Under the pieces are notes generated by a model. The model was given only the letters and a program-made list of their open reading frames with translations, made no database searches and was not told the origin of the DNA. The translations under genes were made by a program, and so were the position numbers. Shown here in pieces: positions 43,201 through 50,196 of a stretch of 64,000 nt of DNA (positions within the stretch are counted from its first letter, which is position 1; each line of letters begins with the position of its first letter). The stretch comes from Streptomyces antibioticus (GTDB lineage: Bacteria > Actinomycetota > Actinomycetes > Streptomycetales > Streptomycetaceae): NCBI RefSeq assembly GCF_002019855.1, contig NZ_CM007717.1, positions 5,744,004-5,808,003 on the forward strand. Reading direction: 5' to 3'.

Positions 43201-44321
43201 GGTGCGATCGACGGGACGTGGCCACTGCTGTCCGCTTCGGCGGTGGGCAGCAACTGAGCAAGCAAGGCGTACAACACCTCAGCCGAGGCGCGGGCCGCAA
43301 ACCGCTTGTACCGATCGTCCTTGTCGCTGTCGGCGTGATCCATGACGCCCTTGGCGATCAGGCAGTACGGCACCTGATGCTGGTGCGCCACCGTGGCGAC
43401 GGTAGCGGCCTCCATCTCCACTGCAGCGATCTTTCGCATCCCCATGTGCTGCAACTGGGCCCACAGCCCGGGATCGGCGACCACCGCGCTCCCCGACGCC
43501 ATCGGGGCCGCCACCACCTCGAACGGCAGACCCTGTGGCCCGTCCACATCGTCGTACAACCACCCCTGCACCAACTCCGCACCTTGGTCGGTCAACTCCA
43601 ACCCGGTTTGCGCACGGCCGATCAATCCTCTCTGTTCCCATTGCTGCAGCCGCGCCCCCCATGCGTATTCCGGGAAATACCGACGACGCGCAGGATGATT
43701 CCGCGGATCCTGGCCCCGGTGCAACCGTTCCAACAGCCACAACAACGCGTCCTCATCGCCGGCCGGGCGGTAACTGGGCAGCCCTCCGGGGGTGAAGTCC
43801 TGCACCGCGCGGAGCCAACGGTGATTCAGCCGGAACTGCCGAATATCGCCTTTCAGCTCTGCCGGGAATTGCTTACCCTCGTCCCATTCATAGACCGGGT
43901 CGGCCACCACCACATCCCCGAGAGCCATGTCGTCAGGGTTACCCGCACACACCCCGCACATGGCCAGGCATCTGGGCTGCAACTGATTGGTCAACGTTGT
44001 GACGATCGGAGCCGTCTCCCGGGCACCCATGTGCGTCGATCGTGCCAATGCCACCGACAAGCGTCGGCCGTCCTCCCGACGGTACTCACCCCACCAGTAC
44101 GGAGCCGATCCCCCCGCGCCGCGCTCCTCCCACAGCGCCACCCCAGGCCCGCCGGATTCCCCGGCGAGGCCGGCGGCCTTCGCCTCTGCCAACTCCTCTG
44201 GCAACGCGGCGATGACCAAAACGTCAACCCGGTCCACCGACACCTTGAAGGCCCCACCCCTCCGAACGATTCGGCCCGGTACCAGGCCCTCCGAATCAGA
44301 CGAGGATGTCCCGAGTGCCAT
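40230..44321 (-). CDS. STAND NTPase with N-terminal nucleoside phosphorylase/nucleosidase domain
   Basis: The 1363-residue protein has a PNP/MTA-nucleosidase-like domain (about 30-345; VEMEAATVATVAHQHQVPYC is the substrate-binding Glu region and GVMDHADSDKDD the catalytic Asp region). This is followed by a P-loop NTPase with Walker A ARVSGESGTGKTTMAAMVG (about 425) and Walker B-like RLIVVDNTHLDG (about 480), then about 800 residues of helical-repeat-like sequence. This layout matches STAND defence proteins (Avs/NACHT-like), whose C-terminal repeats sense phage components and whose N-terminal enzyme, here a nucleosidase acting on NAD, SAM or nucleotides, causes growth arrest. No partner genes are adjacent. 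The start ATG 44321 has no strong ribosome binding site; a GTG around residue 27 is possible. Confidence 0.75.
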   Translation of the reverse strand: MALGTSSSDSEGLVPGRIVRRGGAFKVSVDRVDVLVIAALPEELAEAKAAGLAGESGGPGVALWEERGAGGSAPYWWGEYRREDGRRLSVALARSTHMGARETAPIVTTLTNQLQPRCLAMCGVCAGNPDDMALGDVVVADPVYEWDEGKQFPAELKGDIRQFRLNHRWLRAVQDFTPGGLPSYRPAGDEDALLWLLERLHRGQDPRNHPARRRYFPEYAWGARLQQWEQRGLIGRAQTGLELTDQGAELVQGWLYDDVDGPQGLPFEVVAAPMASGSAVVADPGLWAQLQHMGMRKIAAVEMEAATVATVAHQHQVPYCLIAKGVMDHADSDKDDRYKRFAARASAEVLYALLAQLLPTAEADSSGHVPSIAPFVGIDDADIYGDGDPSTIALQRDEYGAATTAPLPEFSQVIDYLSGHRIARVSGESGTGKTTMAAMVGRDATRFDAAFYVDLASLNAPFSVTDTALLLDRLTTLDEPGRLIVVDNTHLDGRLERNIVNHWMATCGRGFMLLLSRRDEHDNRVPAVRLTVSDRSLLAVWRRTDAFAHAALALPSDGALMKWKETFPDLVTFSLAMRGSIGRLTADTTTLSQQDAVAFIRSRYLTGRSAEEEENLRRLATAGQYEFGLGPGSLVSNGLSKLVMEGLVHSRKRYYALGHPAVARLLLRALGVSTDSAALKQIAVTDPYAACGIASRLVQAGRRSDAARLLAQLVENGILRGDILTKFNLPNLSRTTRQLVDLGVARFSDIDHQLSSEQELLVTKVQQSPPPDVMHFLEFLMLLPRTADVFSTLLKQPAVRQEFIAWSYDAPVWSLLSVGKAARRFDDELSRKLLAILFSVRAADVAENLSRASSSDLGSCFRASEIAGRNAEFIAVMSERVGASIPEVVRHCIHRGPGEVIQYDAFLQLRCPELVAVFRDRVASAETWPELGSALANRHVGFLVRLLAWADTHQQADLSGRLEEVIGDRLRGDTLAWDLPLLTASDFANIFSAAGNSRTLGGALPAVRRCLGEHLDNVARNTLMRGLGEYVLLSDVLASHSAELAPDFRRQLLSIELRELAAAQARRVPVHMVVNMVESVRGWTALEPAALEEFLEGSGLAAAAADQQAISREDAAAAGQRAVSRKGIGSACRTSDAVFELHGFAGSEECRAALSPVGLTAPAVIGRYLVLASRPDFPDRSEALAAFAELYGNERHFALVGAIGMVGTRPADERAFWGALLSSTDAVLTPPIQRSLLVGSAGRALAVARGLGGAEPGAKESVPKLCATIVRDWYSAADRVTPHFRGMLYAYARDPGSTSPPLLPYQVISMAHTLRAMGRVDAGLESKLVTTLRREIMQNTSAVHRQRFAAWAQYSDIASATLA

Positions 44322-44457
44322 GGAACTTCGGTGACGACCCCCATCCGCACTCTATGCCGCGGTGTCGACAGGCTCCAGGGATCTGTCGATTGGTGAGAGT
44401 TTTCAGGGTGGCCTCGGATGGGTGACGACCGGACCGTAGGCAACGGACAGGGCTCCC

Positions 44458-44850
44458 GTGGCGTTGAGAGCGGCTTTTCGTTCTCAACTCGCCAGCTCAG
44501 GAACTCAGTTGGTCCCATGTCCTGCCGCACTCGATCTGCCGCACGCATTCGTGGAGCGGGTGACGATGCTGATCGTCACTCGGGAGGATGACCGGCGATG
44601 CAAGCTCCGACCGTCCGCGCGTGCGGTGCTCGCTCTGGCATAGCTGCGCCGACATGCCCCTGGCTCAGCTGGCTGCGGGTTTCCGCATTTCTGTTGGCAC
44701 CGCCCACACCTACGTCACCCTGTCATCGAACACCTCGCGGACAAGGCGCCGGGCCTGCTGAAGGTCCTGCGCGAGGCAGATCCCGACTACGTTCTCCTGG
44801 ACGCGCCAGGCTTGGACCCAGGTCCCGCCGGCCGCGACATGAAAGGCGTA
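44458..44850 (+). pseudogene. Transposase remnant, IS5-type, frameshifted
   Basis: Frame 1 reads LVPCPAALDLPHAFVERVTM and ...RRCKLRPSARAVLALA then a stop at 44643. After frameshifts other frames continue LAQLAAGFRISVGTAHTYVT and then LADKAPGLLKVLREADPDYV. Concatenated, this is the N-terminal HTH and start of the DDE part of common streptomycete IS5-family transposases; the catalytic part is missing. It is inactive, and marks earlier insertion next to the defence gene. Confidence 0.75.
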
Positions 44851-44911
44851 TCGAGGACCTGCTGAGCGCATACGAGTGATCGCCCGCGGCCTGGGGCTTC
44901 ATACTTCCCGC

Positions 44912-45256
44912 GTGGACGTATCCGACGATGGCCAGAAGCTCGCTCCCGAGTGGGCGGAGGTCGGCAACAACGTATGCGGGATTCTGCGCGGTTTCCGGGA
45001 TGCCTCTGCGGTGGCCCAGCACTTCGTGAAGGCTGGGTGGAGCTCGAGATCGTCTTCCTGGCACGACTACGAGGTCGAAACCAGCTGGTGTCAGCTGGAG
45101 GTCGCCCCGGCCGATGGCCCGGACGTTCTGCTGAACGGTGTCGTCGACCCGCAACGTTTCGACGAGCTCGACGGCGTACTCCGCCGCTCCGGTCTGAGGT
45201 ACTCCCTGGAGCTCTACGAAGGGGACGACCTCCTGGTTCGCGAGACTCAGGCGTGA
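44912..45256 (+). CDS. Hypothetical protein
   Basis: GTG 44912 starts MDVSDDGQKLAPEWAEVGNN (the frame is open to GTG 44876, but the extra residues look untranslated). The 114-residue acidic protein includes AEVGNNVCGILRGFRDAS and DVLLNGVVDPQRFDELDGVL. I recognise no family; the general look is of a small cytosolic immunity-like or unknown streptomycete protein. It lies between the transposase remnant and the tRNA-Arg scar. Confidence 0.55.
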   Translation: MDVSDDGQKLAPEWAEVGNNVCGILRGFRDASAVAQHFVKAGWSSRSSSWHDYEVETSWCQLEVAPADGPDVLLNGVVDPQRFDELDGVLRRSGLRYSLELYEGDDLLVRETQA

Positions 45257-45410
45257 TCACTGAGCCGTGCACGAGGCCCTGTGACAACTGCCCGGGGGGT
45301 CTCGTCGTTTCGCTTGCTCACCTGCGGCGATGCTCCAAGATCCCGTCCCTGCCTCGTCCACAGACCCCGGCAGGCGCCCGCTTCGAGCGGCATGCGGTTG
45401 CACAAATACG

Positions 45411-45450
45411 AAGACCCCGCACCCAGCGTTTCCGCTGGTGACGGGGTCTT
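45411..45450 (-). terminator. Terminator hairpin of the former tRNA-Arg gene
   Basis: The palindrome aagacccc/ggggtctt (45411-45418 and 45443-45450) with a nested ccagcg/cgctgg stem lies just downstream, on the reverse strand, of the tRNA fragment. Hairpins of this type commonly follow actinobacterial tRNA genes, and it also appears unrelated to the hypothetical gene on its left. Confidence 0.75.
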
Positions 45451-45467
45451 GGGCACTTCCTGCGAAG

Positions 45468-45508
45468 TGCCCCCGGCAGGATTCTAACCTGCGCACACGG
45501 CTCCGGAG
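45468..45508 (-). other. 3' fragment of a tRNA-Arg(CCG) gene; probable attachment-site scar
   Basis: On the reverse strand the sequence runs from the anticodon loop CTCCGGA (45502-45508) through GCCGT, variable GTGC and the T-arm GCAGG-TTAGAAT-CCTGC to the acceptor CGGGGGC plus A (45468). The match to streptomycete tRNA-Arg(CCG) stops just 5' of the anticodon loop, so no 5' half, D-arm or acceptor partner exists. The T-loop reads TTAGAAT instead of TTCGAAT, so the fragment is decayed. Integrases of actinobacterial elements often recombine within the anticodon-to-3'-end segment, leaving such a fragment at the distal junction. DNA on the higher-coordinate side should be the inserted element. 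Confidence 0.75.
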
Positions 45509-45866
45509 GGGGCTTCAGGCCCGGACGTCCGTGCAGGTCGTGTGCCTCTGGCCCGCCAGAAGGCCCTTCCTCGTCCACGGATGGTCCACACGTTGCGGCA
45601 AGCCAAGGAGAGGGCGCCCGACGGGACAGAGAAGGAGCGTGGGGCTGGACACGGACGTGAGGCGGCACGTCTACGGCTTCGCCGGACGCCCTGAGCCAGC
45701 CTCCTCCCGGGTGGCTGTTCCCTTCATATCGCCCTACGCCTCGAAAGGTGAAGTAGGGGTGGTTTAACTGTGAAGATGTTGTAAGATCCACGCACCGTCA
45801 GGGGAGGACATCTTCGATGGCGGTGCTGAGGGACGTTCTCTTGGTGGGGGCTGGGGGCTGGGGGCG
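45509..45866. other. Non-coding region left of the DISARM-like operon
   Basis: No gene is convincing in this 358-base stretch. A possible -10 TAAGAT lies at 45782-45787 with AT-rich DNA before it, suggesting a promoter for the operon at 45867. No integrase gene is seen here. Confidence 0.4.
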
Positions 45867-46898
45867 GTGGCAAGAGGCAAGACGTTGCTCCGTAGCGCGT
45901 CCACACTGGTCGGCGACAGGTGGCAGAGGCTGCCTGAGTGGGCCGCATGGTTCTCGGAGGTCGGGTACTGGGCGGCAGACCTGCGCGAGGGGGGCTCAAA
46001 CACGGTAGTGGCGCTGTCCGTTCCGACGCGTGACTACCTTGCGGTGCTGCTGGCCTATGGGGTGGTGAACCAAGCGTCGCAGGCCGAGACGGACCCTGCC
46101 GAGTCGGGGCAGGACTTCGAGCAGGCCAAGGGCCTGCCAGTCGGCGCCTGTGTCCGGGTCATCCCGATCAAAGGCCCCGGCCACGGGCAGCGCGTGTACA
46201 CAGGAGTGTTCGGCGGGGCCTTCGCGAACCATCACGGGCAGGTCTACGAGCTCGCAGGCAGCAAGAGCCCCGGCAGACGTCCCGGACCGGTTTCGTGGTT
46301 CCCGGCGGACGACTACCGGCTTCAGCTGCTCCCCTGGCCGGACCTGCCGGTTGATTACGCGGGCCGACACCGCTTTAGCGAGGCTTTTGAGATCCCCGCT
46401 GGTGCCGGAGGGCTGGTGGCCGGCCAGTTGGCCGACTTTTACGGACGCTGCTCTCTCCACAGTGTCGTGATAGGGGCAGTGAACACAGTTCTGGCTGACG
46501 CCCAGGTCGTCGTTGCGGCACCCGGTGGAGCGGGACTGCCCCTGCAAGAGCTGCTGCGCCTGCGCGCAGTCCACTCGCCTGGCTCCCACTACCGAAGTGT
46601 GGTGCTGTCGAGCCGGGGTGACCCGGAGAAGTACCGCCACGTGGTGCGGTCCTGTCGGCCGACCGCGGTCGTCCTCGACGGCGCGGCGACGGTTCGGCGG
46701 TGGCTTGGAGCTGGCCTCGCGGGCGTGACGGTGGCCGTGGTCGAGCGCACCAGCCCGACCGCTTTGGCGGCCGTGGACGCGCTCTACGAAAACCGGGGGC
46801 GCAGCGTAACCGACCTCGGTGTGCCCAGAGACCTCGCCAGCCGGATCCCTCCGGGAGTCGAGCTGCTGGCCTGGAAGGGCAGGGGGACAGCGCGGTGA
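45867..46898 (+). CDS. Unknown protein, first gene of DISARM-like operon (possible DrmE N-terminal part)
   Basis: GTG 45867 follows gggggcgg. The 343-residue protein starts MARGKTLLRSASTLVGDRWQ and contains SRGDPEKYRHVVRSCRPTAV, reminiscent of a Rossmann-like or helicase-like region, but lacks Walker motifs. The following gene starts within its stop codon (GTGA). Class II DISARM systems encode DrmE, a large protein of unknown function; the two genes here add up to a DrmE-like length (about 860), so I suspect a split DrmE. This is inference from position and size, not homology I can show. Confidence 0.55.
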   Translation: MARGKTLLRSASTLVGDRWQRLPEWAAWFSEVGYWAADLREGGSNTVVALSVPTRDYLAVLLAYGVVNQASQAETDPAESGQDFEQAKGLPVGACVRVIPIKGPGHGQRVYTGVFGGAFANHHGQVYELAGSKSPGRRPGPVSWFPADDYRLQLLPWPDLPVDYAGRHRFSEAFEIPAGAGGLVAGQLADFYGRCSLHSVVIGAVNTVLADAQVVVAAPGGAGLPLQELLRLRAVHSPGSHYRSVVLSSRGDPEKYRHVVRSCRPTAVVLDGAATVRRWLGAGLAGVTVAVVERTSPTALAAVDALYENRGRSVTDLGVPRDLASRIPPGVELLAWKGRGTAR

Positions 46899-48460
46899 GT
46901 TTGTGGGAGGCGGACAGGGTCTACCAGCGTGCGGGCTGCGTCATCGAGGAGCAGCCCGTGCACCACTCAGGGGTGCACTCGTTCATGCGGGCGGCGTCGC
47001 AATTTCTGCGCTCAGTGGGCGAGTTGGAGAGCTCTGGCCTGTGGCGCCAGGCCTGCTTTGATATCCGGCGTGTCAGGTGGCTCCTCGGTACCGTGCCGCT
47101 GCCCTTCAACAGCTGGCAGCTAAGGCTTCAGGAGGCGGCACGCGGTTTGGCGGGCACTAGCGCTCATTTGCAGCAGGCTGCGGATGCCGGCCTGGTGGGC
47201 CAGCTGTCCGCCGTCGCACAGGCTTTGACCCGCCTGGGGGAGGACTCCTCCAATCCGCTCGCTGCCGGGGCCATGGCTTTCCTCTCATCTGACCGCAGGG
47301 GCAGGTCGCTTGTAGCGGTGACCAACCGCTCCTACCAGGATGCCGTTGTTCAGGCGTTCGGTGCGATCGGCTACCCGGTAGAGATCGGCCTGGTCAGTGA
47401 CCTGCTGGGGACCGAGGTCTACGAATCGGCCGTGGTCGTGGGACCCATCAGCTGGCTTCCGCCGGGCGTGCTGAACGCCCCACGGGCAGCGCGGCTCGGA
47501 CTGGTCCACCATGACTTCTACCGTGAGCCGCTGGACGTACAGCCGCTGTTCGACGAGGGCCCGGTGCTGCGCGGCACCATGCCAACGCGCATACGCCGCC
47601 GCGAGACGAGGATAGTCGGATCACCGCCCAAGCTCGCGGATCGTACGACGCCTGAGCCGGCGGAGTTCCTGATGACGGATCTCGACGTCGCTTCCCTGGC
47701 TCAAGACGCTGTCGCCGGACTTCCCGCCGAAGCCCTACGGGACGGTGCTTCAGATGGCCACGAGGGGGTGCAGGCCCGTGCGGCCCTGCTCGCCGATGGC
47801 TCTTACGTGCTGCTGCCCGTGGAATCCAGCGTGCACAAAATCCTGTTGGTCGAGCCGGATCCGGACGATGAGCCGTCCGTCGAGGCCGTCGACGGGGCCT
47901 TGATTTCGGTCGGCGACTACGTCGTGCTTCGCGGCAGCTCCTACTATCAGAGCCTGGTCGAGCGGGCCGATGCCGCACTGGGCGACGATGCGCCTGTGCT
48001 GCGGGCGATACAGCAGGGGTGGAAGGCGCAGCTGAGCGATCGTATTGCCCGGCACCCGGGCGGTCGCCGGGAGGTAGCTAAGGACCTGATGGCGCGCGGC
48101 GCGGTGACGACCAACCTGGACTACTGGACGGGCCCGTGGTGCATCAGGACCCGGCGCAAAGATGACTTCGCTGTCGTCATGAACTACCTGGGCCGCGGTG
48201 GGGAGGCACGGGACGTCTGGGAAGCCCTCGGCCGGATCGACCACGCACACCGCAGTGCCGGGCGGAGCTACGCCGAGGCTGTGCAGCGTGCTGTCTCCGG
48301 GGACCTGTGGCAGCAGCTCTGGGTGGAGCGCTGGTGCGAGATCTCCCTGGACGATACGGACTCCGGCGCGCGAGCGGCCCTGGTCGATGCCGTTCTCCCC
48401 GGGCAACTCTGGGTTCCCCCGCATTACCTCTGCCGGCTCCGCACTTCGGAGGTGCCCTGA
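46895..48460 (+). CDS. Unknown protein, second gene of DISARM-like operon (possible DrmE C-terminal part)
   Basis: GTG 46895 overlaps the previous stop. The 521-residue protein starts MSLWEADRVYQRAGCVIEEQ and has VGPISWLPPGVLNAPRAARL, and GALISVGDYVVLRGSSYYQS (about 340-360), a pattern I associate with the C-terminal domain of DrmE-like proteins. No nuclease or ATPase motif is visible. Its stop overlaps the start of the NERD/helicase gene by one base. Confidence 0.55.
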   Translation: MSLWEADRVYQRAGCVIEEQPVHHSGVHSFMRAASQFLRSVGELESSGLWRQACFDIRRVRWLLGTVPLPFNSWQLRLQEAARGLAGTSAHLQQAADAGLVGQLSAVAQALTRLGEDSSNPLAAGAMAFLSSDRRGRSLVAVTNRSYQDAVVQAFGAIGYPVEIGLVSDLLGTEVYESAVVVGPISWLPPGVLNAPRAARLGLVHHDFYREPLDVQPLFDEGPVLRGTMPTRIRRRETRIVGSPPKLADRTTPEPAEFLMTDLDVASLAQDAVAGLPAEALRDGASDGHEGVQARAALLADGSYVLLPVESSVHKILLVEPDPDDEPSVEAVDGALISVGDYVVLRGSSYYQSLVERADAALGDDAPVLRAIQQGWKAQLSDRIARHPGGRREVAKDLMARGAVTTNLDYWTGPWCIRTRRKDDFAVVMNYLGRGGEARDVWEALGRIDHAHRSAGRSYAEAVQRAVSGDLWQQLWVERWCEISLDDTDSGARAALVDAVLPGQLWVPPHYLCRLRTSEVP

Positions 48461-50196
48461 TGGCGCGCATGATCCCGTCGGCCTTCGACCCGGAATGCAC
48501 CCCAAGTCCTGGGGAAAGGGAAGTGTTCCAGCGGCTTCGCGACGACCCCGGCACGGAGGGCTGGGTGGTGCTGCACTCGCTGGGTATCGCCAAGCATCCG
48601 CGGCAGATCCAAGGTGAGGCCGACTTCGTCATCGTCGTGCCCGGGAAGGGGATCCTGGTCCTGGAGGTGAAGGCCCACCACCAGGTCAGGCGCCTGCCGA
48701 GCGGCGAGTGGCGGCTGGGCGGCCACCCGCCAACCCTGAGGAGCCCTTTCCAGCAGGCCGATGAGGCCATGCACGCGGTCAAGGAGAAGCTGACCGGCCA
48801 CGGCGGCGGGCTCGGAGGCGTACCCATGACGTCAGCGGTGCTGTTCACGCACAGCCGGTTCGCGGTGTCAGGCCCCATGGAGTGGCACTCATGGCAGGCG
48901 ATCGACACAGTGGCTCTGCACAGCCGTCCCATTTCCGCGCTGGTCGCCGGGGTCCTGGACGCCCACCGCGCGCACCTCGCCTCGACTCCCACAGCAGGCT
49001 GGTTCAACCCGGCATCCGCTGCTCCCGACGCCGACCAGACCGACCGGATTCTGGAGGCGCTGCGGCCCTCATTCGAGTTTGCCGAACCGCCCAAGCTGCG
49101 GCGGCAGCGGATGGAGCGGGAGACGCAGACCTTCACGAAGCAGCAGTACGAGGTGCTCGACATGATCGCCGCCAACCGGCGGTGCCTGGTCCGCGGTGCC
49201 GCAGGGACAGGCAAGACGTTCGTGGCGGTGGAGGCGGCACGGCGGTTCGCCGGAAGCGGTCTGAGAGTCTTGCTGTGCTGTTTCAACCGGCAGCTGGGCC
49301 GCTGGCTCAAAGAAGAGACCGCCGGGGTGGAGGGGATCACGGCGGCTCACCTTCACTCCTACATGGCGGGACTGGTTCCCGCTGCACGCCCCGCAGCAAG
49401 CGGAGACGACGGGTTCTTCACCGAGGAGCTTCCCGACCTCGCCCTGGAAGCCCTGTTGGAGCGCGACGGCCCGCCGTTCGACGTGCTGGTGATCGACGAG
49501 GCACAGGACCTGATGCGCGAGTCCTACCTCAACGTCCTCGACTCCTCCTTGCGCGGAGGTCTGTCGAGCGGTCAGTGGCTGGCCTTCGGCGACTTCACGC
49601 GCCAGGCCCTTTACGACTCCGGCGGCGAGGGAATGGAAGCCCTTCACGGGCGGACGGCGGGCGAGCCAGCGGTATTCATACTGCGTCACAACTGCAGGAG
49701 CGTCCCCGACATCACCTTCTACGTGGAAGCGACGTCCGACCTTGACCCGGGCTACGCCGGAACGCTGCGGCCCTCCAACGACCGGACCGCAGAGCACCTG
49801 TGGTGGACGGACAGCGAGGAACAGCAGCGGCTACTGGCGGACAGGCTCACCCGGCTCACCCGCGACGGGTTCCTGCCCGAGGACATCGTCGTCCTGTCAC
49901 CGCTGCGCAATGACCAGAGCGCGGCCGGCAGCTGCCAGGACCCCCGCTGGCGGAACCGGCTCGTGCCCTTCGGCTCACCGCGGCCGGGGGCGGTGCGATA
50001 CGGGACAGTGCACGCGTTCAAGGGCCTGGACTCCCCAGCGGTCGTCCTCACCGATATCGCCTCTTTCGGGTCGGCGCGCGAACAGACGCTCTTCTATGTG
50101 GGCGCCTCCCGCGCCAGGGACGAACTCACTGTGCTGATGTCCCAGAACGCACGCCCCGGCTTCCGCAAGCAGGTCTTCAAGGAGAAGGCAGCATGA
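48460..50196 (+). CDS. NERD-domain nuclease fused to SF1 (UvrD-like) helicase
   Basis: The 578-residue protein starts MARMIPSAFDPECTPSPGER. The N-terminal NERD nuclease-like domain shows QGEADFVIVVPGKGILVLEV followed by KAHH (D-ExK pattern, about 52-75). An SF1 helicase follows: Walker A CLVRGAAGTGKTFVAVEA (about 244-252), Walker B FDVLVIDEAQDLM (about 340-352) and GTVHAFKGLDSPAVVLTD and VGASRARDELTVL near the end. It should unwind and cut DNA or RNA. ATG 48460 shares a base with the preceding stop. Such a gene is not part of the canonical DISARM set and seems to stand in place of drmC. Confidence 0.8.
   Translation: MARMIPSAFDPECTPSPGEREVFQRLRDDPGTEGWVVLHSLGIAKHPRQIQGEADFVIVVPGKGILVLEVKAHHQVRRLPSGEWRLGGHPPTLRSPFQQADEAMHAVKEKLTGHGGGLGGVPMTSAVLFTHSRFAVSGPMEWHSWQAIDTVALHSRPISALVAGVLDAHRAHLASTPTAGWFNPASAAPDADQTDRILEALRPSFEFAEPPKLRRQRMERETQTFTKQQYEVLDMIAANRRCLVRGAAGTGKTFVAVEAARRFAGSGLRVLLCCFNRQLGRWLKEETAGVEGITAAHLHSYMAGLVPAARPAASGDDGFFTEELPDLALEALLERDGPPFDVLVIDEAQDLMRESYLNVLDSSLRGGLSSGQWLAFGDFTRQALYDSGGEGMEALHGRTAGEPAVFILRHNCRSVPDITFYVEATSDLDPGYAGTLRPSNDRTAEHLWWTDSEEQQRLLADRLTRLTRDGFLPEDIVVLSPLRNDQSAAGSCQDPRWRNRLVPFGSPRPGAVRYGTVHAFKGLDSPAVVLTDIASFGSAREQTLFYVGASRARDELTVLMSQNARPGFRKQVFKEKAA

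Noticed and set aside
45468..45540. Complete tRNA gene
   Set aside because: Only the 3' half can be folded; the 5' acceptor strand, D-arm and 5' anticodon stem are not present and the T-loop is mutated.
45817..46008. 63-codon frame starting just upstream of the first DISARM-like gene
   Set aside because: It overlaps the 45867 gene in another frame and is Arg/Gly-rich without features.
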